NCBI RefSeq assembly: GCF_003047265.1
Contig: NZ_PZYY01000014.1
Span: 1-64,000 of the forward strand
From: Nocardioides terrigena
Lineage (GTDB): Bacteria; Actinomycetota; Actinomycetes; Propionibacteriales; Nocardioidaceae
DNA: 64,000 nt
Reading direction: 5' to 3'
The position numbers and the translations under genes are program-made. The notes beneath the pieces are model-generated. The model had not been told where the DNA came from. It saw only the letters and a list, made by a program, of their open reading frames with translations, and did no database searches. Positions 51,070 to 58,293 of the stretch are shown piece by piece. Each line of letters opens with the position of its first letter. Positions within the stretch are counted from its first letter, which is position 1.

Positions 51070-51726
51070 ATGGCCTCCGACCCCCTCCTGATCCTGTCCG
51101 GCGCGGGACTGCCCGCCTCCGCGTGGGACGACGTCCGCTCCCGGCTCGACGCCGAGTCGCGCGTCGTCCCCTCACCAGGCCCGTCCGGCACCCTCGGGTC
51201 GTACGCCGACGCGGCGCTCGCCACGGCCGGGGACTGGTCGCACTTCCACCTCGTCGCGCACTCGCTCGGCGGGGCGGTGGCGTCCGCGGTGGTGGCGTCC
51301 GCGCCCGAGCGGGTGGCGCGCGTGACGGCCGTCGCCGCCATCGTGCCGCCTGCGGGCAGGTCTTTCACCGGCGCGCTCCCGCTGCCCGGACGGCTGGTGA
51401 TGGGGGCCGTCGTGCGCGTGCTCGGCACCCGCCCGCCGGACTCGGCGCTGCGGGCGACCTGTCGCGGGCTGTCGGAGGAGGACACCGCGCTCGTCGTCGG
51501 CGGCTTCGCGCCGGAGGGGCGTCGGGTCTACCTCGACCGCACTCCCCCGCGCACCTGGCCGGAGGCGTCGTACGTCGTCACGACCCGCGACGACCAGTTC
51601 CCCACCGCCCAGCAGGAGACGTACGCCGCGGAGCTGGGCGCCACGACCGTGCGCCTGGCCACGGGTCACCTGCCGATGCTGGAACGTCCCGCCGAGCTGG
51701 CCGCGCTGCTCGCTCAGGCGTCGTAG
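51070..51726 (+). CDS. alpha/beta hydrolase
   Basis: A 218-residue alpha/beta-hydrolase. LLILSGAGLPASAWDDV is the oxyanion-hole strand, HLVAHSLGGAVAS the nucleophile elbow (Ser), TTRDDQFPTAQQE a possible acid position, and GHLPMLERPAELAALL carries the catalytic His. Substrate unknown; small esterase of the EstC type is likely. Its 3' end overlaps convergent paaE by 13 bp. Confidence 0.87.
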   Translation: MASDPLLILSGAGLPASAWDDVRSRLDAESRVVPSPGPSGTLGSYADAALATAGDWSHFHLVAHSLGGAVASAVVASAPERVARVTAVAAIVPPAGRSFTGALPLPGRLVMGAVVRVLGTRPPDSALRATCRGLSEEDTALVVGGFAPEGRRVYLDRTPPRTWPEASYVVTTRDDQFPTAQQETYAAELGATTVRLATGHLPMLERPAELAALLAQAS

Positions 51727-52769
51727 TCGACGACCAGCCGCGCGCTGGTGGGGTGCGACTGGCAGGTGAGCACGTAGCCGCGCTCGATCTCCTCGGGCTC
51801 GAGGGCGTAGTTGACGTCCATCGCGACGCTGCCCTCCACGACCTGCGCCCGGCAGGTGCCGCACACCCCGCCCTTGCAGGCGAACGGCACGTCGGAGCGG
51901 ACGGCCTGGGCGGCCTCGAGCACCGACGGCCCGTCGGGGCGGAGCGGGAAGTCGGAGGCGCGGCCGTCGAGGCGGACCGTCACCGCCGCCGCACCGTCGG
52001 GGGTGTCGTCGAGCTCGGCGACGGGCGCCCGCTCGACCGGCTCGGCGTGGAAGAGCTCGGTGTGCACCGACGAGCGTGGGACCCCGGCGTCGAGCAGCAC
52101 CCCGCCGAGCTCGTCGACCATCTGCTGGGGTCCGCACAGGAACCACGCGTCGACGTCCTCGACGGGCACCAGCGCGTCGAGGACGGCCGTGAGCCGCGGG
52201 CCGTCGAGACGCCCCGAGAGCAGGTCCACCTCGGTGGCCTCCCGCGAGAGCACGTGCAGGAGCTGGAGCCGCGGACCGTAGGTGTCCTTGAGGTCGGCCA
52301 CCTCGTCGAGGAACATCACCGACCGGTGGGTGCGGTTGGCGTAGACGAGGGTGACGAACGAGCCGGGCTCGCCCTCGAGCAGTGCCGACACGATGGAGAG
52401 GACCGGCGTGATGCCGGACCCGGCGGCCACGGCGACGTAGGTGCGCTCGGCCAGTGGGTCGGGCACGTGGGTGAAGCGGCCCGCGGGAGTCATCACGTCG
52501 AGCTCGTCGCCGGGCCCGAGCTTGGCGACGACGACGTCGCTGAAGGCCCCTCCCGGGAGCTTCTTGACGCCGATGCGCAGCGTGCCGGCGCTGGGCGGCA
52601 CGCAGATCGAGTAGCTGCGGCGCTCGCCGTCGTCACCCCGGATCGTGAGGTGCTGGCCCGGGGTGAAGGCGTAGGCGTCGCGCAGGTCGTCGGGGACGTC
52701 GAAGGTGATCGCGACGGCGTCGTCGGTGAGCGGGTCGACTCGCGCGACCCGCAGGGAGTGGAAGTCCAT
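51714..52769 (-). CDS. paaE: phenylacetyl-CoA 1,2-epoxidase reductase subunit PaaE
   Basis: A 351-residue reductase: N-terminal FAD domain (RRSYSICVPPSAGTLRIGVK), NAD(P)H domain (VAAGSGITPVLSIVSALL and WFLCGPQQMVDE) and a C-terminal plant-type ferredoxin (CKGGVCGTCRAQVVEG with a last Cys in YVLTCQSHP). It supplies electrons to the PaaAC di-iron oxygenase. It is the last gene of paaABCDE and overlaps paaD by one base. Confidence 0.95.
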   Translation of the reverse strand: MDFHSLRVARVDPLTDDAVAITFDVPDDLRDAYAFTPGQHLTIRGDDGERRSYSICVPPSAGTLRIGVKKLPGGAFSDVVVAKLGPGDELDVMTPAGRFTHVPDPLAERTYVAVAAGSGITPVLSIVSALLEGEPGSFVTLVYANRTHRSVMFLDEVADLKDTYGPRLQLLHVLSREATEVDLLSGRLDGPRLTAVLDALVPVEDVDAWFLCGPQQMVDELGGVLLDAGVPRSSVHTELFHAEPVERAPVAELDDTPDGAAAVTVRLDGRASDFPLRPDGPSVLEAAQAVRSDVPFACKGGVCGTCRAQVVEGSVAMDVNYALEPEEIERGYVLTCQSHPTSARLVVDYDA

Positions 52770-53281
52770 CAGAGGGCCTTGAAGTGGTCGAAGGGCTCGC
52801 GGCAGTGGCGGCACACCCACAACGACTTGCACGCGGTGGAGCCGAAGCGGCTGGACTCGCGGGTGTCCGGGGAGCCGCACTGCGGGCAGCGGACGGACAG
52901 GGTCAGGCCGACCGGCCCCTGCCGGCGCTCGGCCTCGGTCGGGGGCGGCGCGACGCCGTACTCCTCGAGGCGGGCCCGGCCCTGCGCGGTGATCTGGTCG
53001 GTCGACCAGGCCGGCGAGAGGACGAACTCGACGGTGACGTGGAGGTAGCCCTCCTCGCTGAGCCGGTCGATGAGGTCGGTGCGAATGGTCTCCATGGCGG
53101 GGCAGCCGGAGTAGGTCGGCGTGACCTGCACGTGGACGCGTCCCTGGTCGTCCTCGGTGACGTCGCGCAGGATCCCGAGGTCCTCGATCGTGACGACCGG
53201 GAGCTCGGGGTCGAGCACCCGGCTCGCGACCCGCCAGGCGCGGGTGTCCCGACCTGCGCCGACGTCGTGGGTGCCGGTCAT
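52769..53281 (-). CDS. paaD: phenylacetyl-CoA epoxidase subunit PaaD
   Basis: A 170-residue PaaD with an N-terminal MIP18/DUF59-type domain (RVLDPELPVVTIEDLGILRDV, VTPTYSGCPAMETIRTDL) and a C-terminal zinc ribbon with CPQCGS and CRHC knuckles. It is thought to mature the iron centres of the epoxidase. Linked to paaC and paaE through TGATG overlaps. Confidence 0.93.
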   Translation of the reverse strand: MTGTHDVGAGRDTRAWRVASRVLDPELPVVTIEDLGILRDVTEDDQGRVHVQVTPTYSGCPAMETIRTDLIDRLSEEGYLHVTVEFVLSPAWSTDQITAQGRARLEEYGVAPPPTEAERRQGPVGLTLSVRCPQCGSPDTRESSRFGSTACKSLWVCRHCREPFDHFKAL

Positions 53282-54060
53282 CACCAGGTCGCTCCCGGGT
53301 GCGAGCGGGTGAGGTGCTGCATCTCGGCCAGCAGCCGGCCGAGGTGCTCGGTGTGCAGGCCGGCGCGACCGCCGGGCACGCGGGGTGCGACCTCGGGGAC
53401 CTCCAGCGTCGCCTCGCGCACGACGTCGCCGAGACGCCGCAGCACGGGCTCGCGCAGGCTCTCCGGAGCGACCGCGACGCCCTCGGCCACCAGGGCCGGG
53501 TCGAGGTGGGACTGGTCGAAGAGCTCCGCGACCCACGGCCACTCGGCGTCGAGCGCCGCCTGCATGCGGGCGTGCGACTCGTCGGTGCCGTCGCCGAGGC
53601 GCAGCACCCACTGGCGGGCGTGGTCGTGGTGGTAGGCGACCTCCTTGGACGCCTTGGCCGCGACGGCGGCCAGGACCGGGTCGCTGCTGCGCTGGAGCGC
53701 GGCGTACAGCTCGGACTGCCAGGTGGACAGGACGAGCAGCCGGGCCATCGCGACGCCGAAGTCGTCCTGCGGACGCTCGACGAGCTTGACGTTGCGGAAG
53801 TCGCGCTCGTCGCGCCAGTAGGCGAGGTCGTCCTCGTCGCGCCCCTCCCCCTCGAGCCGGCCGGCGTGGGACAGCAGGGAGCGGGCCTGGCCGAGCAGGT
53901 CGAGGCCGATGTTGGCCAGCGCCAGGTCCTCCTCCAGCTGGGGGGCGCGGCTGATCCACCAGCCCATCCGCTGGGCGGAGACGAGGGCGTCGTCGGCGAG
54001 GCCCAGGACGTAGTCGACGTGCGCGGAGGTCGTCCGTGGGGTGATCCGTGGGGTGGTCAC
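53281..54060 (-). CDS. paaC: phenylacetyl-CoA epoxidase structural subunit PaaC
   Basis: A 259-residue ferritin-fold subunit that pairs with PaaA without being catalytic: LGLADDALVSAQRMGWWISRAPQLEEDLALANIGLDLLGQAR, later WQSELYAALQRSSDP and EVAYHHDHARQWVLRLGDGT. The GTG start overlaps the paaB stop by four bases. Confidence 0.93.
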   Translation of the reverse strand: MTTPRITPRTTSAHVDYVLGLADDALVSAQRMGWWISRAPQLEEDLALANIGLDLLGQARSLLSHAGRLEGEGRDEDDLAYWRDERDFRNVKLVERPQDDFGVAMARLLVLSTWQSELYAALQRSSDPVLAAVAAKASKEVAYHHDHARQWVLRLGDGTDESHARMQAALDAEWPWVAELFDQSHLDPALVAEGVAVAPESLREPVLRRLGDVVREATLEVPEVAPRVPGGRAGLHTEHLGRLLAEMQHLTRSHPGATW

Positions 54061-54344
54061 AGGTGCTCGACCCCCTCCGGGACGTCGTAGAACGTCGGGT
54101 GGCGGTAGATCTTGTCGGCGGCCGGGTCGAAGAACGCGTCGCGCTCCTCGGGGCTCGACGCGGTGATCGCGGTGGCCGGCACGACCCACAGGGACACGCC
54201 CTCCTGCCGCCGGGTGTAGACGTCCCGCGCGTTGCGCAGCGCCATCGCGGCGTCGGGTGCGTGCAGCGACCCGACGTGGACGTGGTTGAGGCCCCGGCGC
54301 GAGCGCACGAAGACCTCCCACAGGGGCTCGCGGGGGGTGCTCAT
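54057..54344 (-). CDS. paaB: phenylacetyl-CoA epoxidase subunit PaaB
   Basis: A 95-residue protein: WEVFVRSRRGLNHVHVGSLHAPDAAMALRNARDVYTRR is the PaaB signature, and YDVPEGVEHL the end. It bridges PaaAC units. Start codon overlaps the paaA stop (ATGA). Confidence 0.95.
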   Translation of the reverse strand: MSTPREPLWEVFVRSRRGLNHVHVGSLHAPDAAMALRNARDVYTRRQEGVSLWVVPATAITASSPEERDAFFDPAADKIYRHPTFYDVPEGVEHL

Positions 54345-55339
54345 GCGACGGCCTCCGGCGCTCGCTTGGCGGCGTACGCCTCGGCGGCCTCGCGCACCCA
54401 GGCGCCGTCCTCGTGGGCGCCGACCCGGTGGGCCATCCGCTCCTGGTTGCACGGGCCGTTGCCCTTGATGACGTCGAAGAGCTCGGTGAAGTCGATCGGG
54501 CCGTGGTCGTAGTGGCCGCGCTCGTCGTTCCAGCGCAGCTCGGGGTCGGGCAGCGTGAGGCCGAGGGCCTCGGCCTGCGGCACCGTCATGTCGATGAAGC
54601 GCTGGCGCAGCTCGTCGTTGGAGAACCGCTTGATCCCCCAGGCCATCGACTGGGCGGTGTGCCCGGTCGCGGCGTCGGGCCCGGTGTCCGACGGGCCGAA
54701 CATCATCAGGCTCGGCCACCAGTAGCGGTCGACGGCGTCCTGCGCCATCGCGCGCTGGGCCGGGGTGCCGTGCGACAGGGTGTGCAGGATCTCGAAGCCC
54801 TGGCGCTGGTGGAAGGACTCCTCCTTGCACACCCGCACCATCGCCCGGGCGTAGGGGCCGAAGGAGCAGCGGCACAGCGGGACCTGGTTGACGATCGCGG
54901 CGCCGTCGACGAGCCAGCCGATGGCGCCCATGTCGGCCCACGTGAGCGTGGGGTAGTTGAAGATCGAGGAGTACTTCTGCCGGCCGTCGTGCAGCTGGTC
55001 GAGCAGGTCGGCGCGATCGACGCCGAGCGTCTCCGCGGCGGCGTACAGGTAGAGGCCGTGGCCGGCCTCGTCCTGCACCTTGGCCATCAGGATGCCTTTG
55101 CGGCGCAGGCTGGGGGCGCGGGCGATCCAGTTGCCCTCGGGCTGCATGCCGATGATCTCGGAGTGCGCGTGCTGGGCGATCTGCCGCACGAGCGACCTGC
55201 GGTAGGCCTCGGGCATCTCGTCGCGGGGCTCGATGCGCCCCCCGTCGGCCAGCACGGCCAGGAAGGACGCGGGCTCGTCGCCCCCGGCGTCGGGGGCGGG
55301 ACGGAGGCCGTCGGGCGCGGTGAAGTCGTTGCCGTACAC
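54341..55339 (-). CDS. paaA: phenylacetyl-CoA epoxidase catalytic subunit PaaA
   Basis: A 332-residue di-iron oxygenase subunit that epoxidises the ring of phenylacetyl-CoA. Iron-ligand motifs are visible as AHSEIIG, QDEAGHGLYLY and CKEESFHQRQGFEILH. It starts with GTG and is first in paaABCDE. The downstream pathway genes (paaG, paaZ, paaK) and a PaaR-type regulator are not in the window. Its promoter region contains inverted repeats. Confidence 0.95.
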   Translation of the reverse strand: MYGNDFTAPDGLRPAPDAGGDEPASFLAVLADGGRIEPRDEMPEAYRRSLVRQIAQHAHSEIIGMQPEGNWIARAPSLRRKGILMAKVQDEAGHGLYLYAAAETLGVDRADLLDQLHDGRQKYSSIFNYPTLTWADMGAIGWLVDGAAIVNQVPLCRCSFGPYARAMVRVCKEESFHQRQGFEILHTLSHGTPAQRAMAQDAVDRYWWPSLMMFGPSDTGPDAATGHTAQSMAWGIKRFSNDELRQRFIDMTVPQAEALGLTLPDPELRWNDERGHYDHGPIDFTELFDVIKGNGPCNQERMAHRVGAHEDGAWVREAAEAYAAKRAPEAVA

Positions 55340-55346
55340 GCAGACG

Positions 55347-55352
55347 AATCTA
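55347..55352 (-). promoter_or_regulatory. -10 box of paaA
   Basis: On the minus strand TAGATT is followed by seven bases and the GTG ending at 55339; the paa message would be leaderless. Confidence 0.5.
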
Positions 55353-55359
55353 CCACTCC

Positions 55360-55398
55360 TGTGACACTTCTGAGCCTTCGTGACGCATCCGTGTCACA
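55360..55398. promoter_or_regulatory. TGTGACAC inverted repeat upstream of paaA
   Basis: TGTGACAC (55360-55367) and GTGTCACA (55391-55398) are perfect 8-bp inverted repeats 23 bp apart. The first arm lies where the -10/-35 spacer of the paaA promoter should be, as expected for a repressor operator. A paa-pathway repressor is the natural candidate. Confidence 0.5.
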
Positions 55399-55400
55399 CG

Positions 55401-55463
55401 GGTAGTCCGTGACGATCGGACCCCCACACCCCTCGACCAGGGGTCCGTCCGTCACGGACTACC
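55401..55463. repeat. large interrupted palindrome between paaA and GNAT gene
   Basis: GGTAGTCCGTGACG (55401-55414) pairs exactly with 55450-55463, and CGGACCCC (55417-55424) with GGGGTCCG (55440-55447). The result is a 22-bp stem with one two-by-two mismatch and a 15-base loop. The right arm runs into the TACCGT -10 box (55460-55465) of the GNAT gene. Confidence 0.7.
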
Positions 55464-55465
55464 GT
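55460..55465 (+). promoter_or_regulatory. -10 box of the GNAT gene
   Basis: TACCGT is seven bases before GTG 55473. This supports that start over a GTG three codons upstream. Confidence 0.45.
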
Positions 55466-55472
55466 GCGCAGG

Positions 55473-56021
55473 GTGAGCCACTCCCCCTCTGCCGACGTCT
55501 CCGTCCGCATCGCCTGGGCCGACGATGCCGACGCGATCGCCGCGGTGCAGGTGCGCGCATGGCAGGAGATGTACGCCGACGTGGTCCCGGCCGACGCACT
55601 GCCCACCGACCCCGCGGCGCTGGCACCGGCCTGGCGGCAGTCGCTCGGGCGACCGGCCGACGCCCGCCACCGCGTCCTCGTCGCCCTCGAGCGCAACCGG
55701 GTCGTCGGCTTCGCGCTCACCGGCCCGGCCGAGGACCCCGACTGCGACCCGGTCGCCGACGGCGCACTGGCCGAGATGACCCTCGACCCCGCCGAGCGGG
55801 GCAAGGGCCACGGCTCGCGACTTCTCCAGGCCGCGGTCGACACCCTCGTCGCCGACCGCTTCACCCGCGCGGTGACCTGGCTCCTCGCCAGCGACGACGA
55901 CCAGCGCCGCTTCCTCACCGAGGCGGGCTGGGACGCCGACGGTGCGCACCGCGAGCTCGACCTCGACGGGTCGGGCGAGACCACGGTCAAGCAGGTCCGG
56001 CTGCACACGGCCATCGGCTGA
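55473..56021 (+). CDS. GNAT-family N-acetyltransferase
   Basis: A 182-residue GNAT: VRIAWADDADAIAAVQVRAWQEMYADVV at the start, and the acetyl-CoA strand AEMTLDPAERGKGHGSRLLQAAVDTLVA, followed by RRFLTEAGWDADGAHRELD. Substrate unknown. It is divergent from paaA and shares with it the palindrome-rich 133-bp region. A short hairpin follows its stop by two bases. Confidence 0.9.
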   Translation: MSHSPSADVSVRIAWADDADAIAAVQVRAWQEMYADVVPADALPTDPAALAPAWRQSLGRPADARHRVLVALERNRVVGFALTGPAEDPDCDPVADGALAEMTLDPAERGKGHGSRLLQAAVDTLVADRFTRAVTWLLASDDDQRRFLTEAGWDADGAHRELDLDGSGETTVKQVRLHTAIG

Positions 56022-56022
56022 A

Positions 56023-56046
56023 CCACCCCTCCGGGTGGCTTGATTT
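56023..56046 (+). terminator. terminator of the GNAT gene
   Basis: CCACCC-CTCC-GGGTGG (56023-56038) forms a six-bp stem with a tetraloop, followed by CTTGATTT, the most T-rich run in this region. Confidence 0.55.
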
Positions 56047-56094
56047 CCGGCGACGCCGGAGCATCATGGATCTCTGGCGGCGTCGTTCGCCGCC
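56046..56094 (+). promoter_or_regulatory. two further perfect hairpins before a small membrane protein
   Basis: TCCGGCG-A-CGCCGGA (56046-56060) and GGCGGCG-TCGTT-CGCCGCC (56076-56094) are perfect 7-bp stems. With the terminator at 56023 they make three hairpins in 72 bases, ending ten bases before the GGGGG ribosome site of the next gene. They may be an mRNA leader or a repeat element. Confidence 0.4.
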
Positions 56095-56114
56095 GCAGGC
56101 CCTGGGGGTGCCCC

Positions 56115-56345
56115 TTGTTCGGTCCGTTGCCCGTGCTCTACCGAGTCGTCCTCGTGGCGGCTGCACTCGTGGTCTGGATCGGTTTGGGCGTGTGGTCGGG
56201 GGTCAGGCCCGACGTCCCCGTCACGGTCGCGGCCGGTCTCCTGCTGGGCGTGCTGGCGGGCCTCGTGTCGGCGTACGTCCTGCTGCACGACTTCGACCGC
56301 CGGCCGTCGATGTCCACCGATCGCGGGCGACGCCGGCTCCACTGA
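56115..56345 (+). CDS. small two-span membrane protein
   Basis: A 76-residue protein with two hydrophobic helices (VLYRVVLVAAALVVWIGLGVW and VTVAAGLLLGVLAGLVSAYVLL) joined by a short loop and ending in a charged tail (FDRRPSMSTDRGRRRLH). No family recognised. I chose TTG 56115 because GGGGG lies about seven bases upstream; a GTG at about 56132 is an alternative. It is 21 bp before azlC. Confidence 0.55.
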   Translation: MFGPLPVLYRVVLVAAALVVWIGLGVWSGVRPDVPVTVAAGLLLGVLAGLVSAYVLLHDFDRRPSMSTDRGRRRLH

Positions 56346-56354
56346 CGGCGTCCC

Positions 56355-56360
56355 TACGCT
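56355..56360 (+). promoter_or_regulatory. -10 box of azlC
   Basis: TACGCT lies six bases before the ATG at 56367; leaderless start predicted. Confidence 0.4.
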
Positions 56361-56366
56361 GGCGGC

Positions 56367-57059
56367 ATGCCCGATGCGCCCCTGCCCTCCGAGCAGCGGC
56401 GCACGATCGTCGGCGAGAGCCTGGCCGTCGGAGTCGCCACCGGGGCCTACGGGATCAGCTTCGGCGCCGTCGGCGTCGCGGCGGGGCTGAGCGTCCTCCA
56501 GACCTGCGCCCTGTCGCTCCTCGTCTTCACCGGCGCGTCCCAGTTCGCCCTGGTCGGCGTCGTCGCCGCGGGCGGTGCCCCGATCAGCGGGGCGATGGCC
56601 GCGATCCTGCTCGGCACCCGCAACACCCTCTACGGCCTGCGGATGGCGCCGCTGCTGGCCTTCCACGGGTGGCGGCGGGCGGCCGCGGCGCACGTCCTCC
56701 TCGACGAGTCCACGGCGATGGCGGTCAACCGGGAGACCAGGCCCGCCGCCCGGCTGGGCTTCCTCACCACCGGGATCGCCGTCTTCGTCCTCTGGAACCT
56801 CGCCACCCTCGGCGGCGCCCTGGCCGGTACGACGATCGGGGACCCGCGCACCTACGGCCTCGACGCCGCCGTGGGTGCGGCCTTCCTGGCCCTCCTCTGG
56901 CCCCGGTTGTCCGACCGGCGGAGCCGGGTGGTCGCCGTGGTCGCCGCGGGGGTGGCGCTCGGCCTGGTCCCGCTCACAGCCGCGGGCGTGCCCGTGCTCG
57001 CCGCCGGCGGCGTCGCCCTGCTGGCGGGGGTCCTGTCCCGCCCGAAGGCCACCGCCTGA
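56367..57059 (+). CDS. azlC: AzlC-family branched-chain amino acid exporter, large subunit
   Basis: A 230-residue AzlC: the signature GAYGISFGAVGVAAGLSVLQTCALSLLVFTGASQFALVGVVAAGG and then LLGTRNTLYGLRMAPLL. About six or seven helices. With AzlD it exports branched-chain amino acids or analogues. Start of azlD overlaps its stop (TGATG). Confidence 0.92.
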   Translation: MPDAPLPSEQRRTIVGESLAVGVATGAYGISFGAVGVAAGLSVLQTCALSLLVFTGASQFALVGVVAAGGAPISGAMAAILLGTRNTLYGLRMAPLLAFHGWRRAAAAHVLLDESTAMAVNRETRPAARLGFLTTGIAVFVLWNLATLGGALAGTTIGDPRTYGLDAAVGAAFLALLWPRLSDRRSRVVAVVAAGVALGLVPLTAAGVPVLAAGGVALLAGVLSRPKATA

Positions 57060-57358
57060 TGTGGGCCGCGATCCTGGTGGCGGCCGTGGGCTGCTACGCC
57101 CTCAAGTGGGCCGGGCTGTCCCTGCCGGCGCGGATGCTCGCCCGTCCGGTCGTCGCGCGGGTGGCCGACCTGATCCCGGTGGCACTGCTCGCCGCCCTGG
57201 TGGCGGTGCAGGTGTGGTCGGCCGGAACGTCGCTGACCGTCGACGCCCGGACCGCGGGACTCGCCTTCGCCGTCGCGGCGCTCCTGCTGCGGGCGCCGTT
57301 CCTCGTCGTCGTCGTCGGCGCGGCGGCCACCGCGGCCCTGCTCCGCCTGCTCATCTGA
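57059..57358 (+). CDS. azlD: AzlD-family branched-chain amino acid exporter, small subunit
   Basis: A 99-residue AzlD with four helices: MWAAILVAAVGCYALKWAGL, RVADLIPVALLAALVAVQVW, TAGLAFAVAALLL and APFLVVVVGAAATAALLRLL. It is the partner of AzlC. It ends 19 bp before the convergent iclR stop. Confidence 0.9.
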   Translation: MWAAILVAAVGCYALKWAGLSLPARMLARPVVARVADLIPVALLAALVAVQVWSAGTSLTVDARTAGLAFAVAALLLRAPFLVVVVGAAATAALLRLLI

Positions 57359-57377
57359 CGCCCGCAGGGGCGCCCGG

Positions 57378-58145
57378 TCACCCGATGGCGGTGGCCAGGT
57401 CCTGGGCAGCCGCCCGCAGGACCGGGACCGCCTCGGCCAGCAGGTCGTCGGTCATCCGCGGCGCCGGCCCGGAGATGGAGAGCCCCATCCGCACGGCGCT
57501 GCCGGGCAGTCGCACCGCGAGGCAGCGCACCCCGACCTCCTGCTCGCCCTCGTCGAGCGCGTAGCCGCGCTCCCGGACCTCCTCCAGCTGGGCTAGGAAC
57601 TCGTCGATGTCGGTGATCGTGCTCGCGGTGTGCCGGGGCAGCCCGGTGCGGGCGAGCAGCGCCCGGACGTCGGCCTCGGGGGCCGCGGACAGCACGGCCT
57701 TGCCGACCGCGGTGCAGTGCGGGTGCACACGGCGACCGACCTCGGTGAACATCCGCATCGCGTGCCGACCGGGCACCTGGGCGACGTAGGCCACCCGGTC
57801 GCCGTCGAGCATGGCCAGGTTGGCGGTCTCGCCGAGGGCCTCGACGACCCGCCCGAGCACGCGCTCGGTCCCGACCCCCACCATCGCGCCGGCGGACGCG
57901 CCGAGCGGGACGAGCCGGAAGCCCAGGGTGTAGCGGCGATCGGGAGCCTGGCGCATGTAGCCGCGGTCGACGAGCGTGCGCAGCAACCGGTGCGCGGTCG
58001 GCAACGGGATCCCGGTCAGCGCGGAGATCTCGCCGATGGTGAGGGTCCCGCCCCTGGCCGCCACGACCTCGAGGAGGTCCAGCGCGCGGTGCACGGACTG
58101 CACGCCGCCAGGGGTGTGCCCGGACGGCTCCGACGGTGGTGCCAT
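57378..58145 (-). CDS. IclR-family transcriptional regulator
   Basis: A 255-residue IclR protein: N-terminal winged helix (LTIGEISALTGIPLPTAHRLLRTLVDRGYMRQ) and a C-terminal effector domain (GETANLAMLDGDRVAYVAQVPGRHAMR, LPGSAVRMGLSISGPAPRM). Divergent from the glyoxylate/glycolate genes with an IclR-like operator between, so it is the likely local repressor; glyoxylate is a plausible effector by analogy. ATG 58145 is fixed by GAGGAG upstream. Confidence 0.9.
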   Translation of the reverse strand: MAPPSEPSGHTPGGVQSVHRALDLLEVVAARGGTLTIGEISALTGIPLPTAHRLLRTLVDRGYMRQAPDRRYTLGFRLVPLGASAGAMVGVGTERVLGRVVEALGETANLAMLDGDRVAYVAQVPGRHAMRMFTEVGRRVHPHCTAVGKAVLSAAPEADVRALLARTGLPRHTASTITDIDEFLAQLEEVRERGYALDEGEQEVGVRCLAVRLPGSAVRMGLSISGPAPRMTDDLLAEAVPVLRAAAQDLATAIG

Positions 58146-58183
58146 GGAGCTCTCCTCGTGCCGCCGCTCGGCCGGCGTGACGC

Positions 58184-58213
58184 TTGACACAGCAGCGGTC
58201 TAGTCCATAGTTT
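58184..58213 (+). promoter_or_regulatory. sigma70-type promoter of glcB-glcGDEF
   Basis: TTGACA (58184-58189) and TAGTTT (58208-58213) with an 18-bp spacer. Transcription would begin near 58220, 74 bases before the malate synthase ATG. This is the best consensus promoter I see in the window. Confidence 0.65.
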
Positions 58214-58249
58214 CCATTATTGACTACCAATGTTTCCACAATGCGGAAA
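58211..58249. promoter_or_regulatory. IclR-type operator
   Basis: TTTCCACAATGCGGAAA (58233-58249) is a near-perfect palindrome (seven of eight pairs) of the TTTCCrCAATGyGGAAA kind bound by IclR-family proteins. A second half-site TTTCC (58211-58215) lies 22 bp, two helical turns, upstream and overlaps the -10 box, consistent with repression by the divergent regulator. Confidence 0.7.
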
Positions 58250-58293
58250 TCCGGGCAAGGGTTGTCCTCGGGTTCCCCGAGCAAGGGAGTGGC

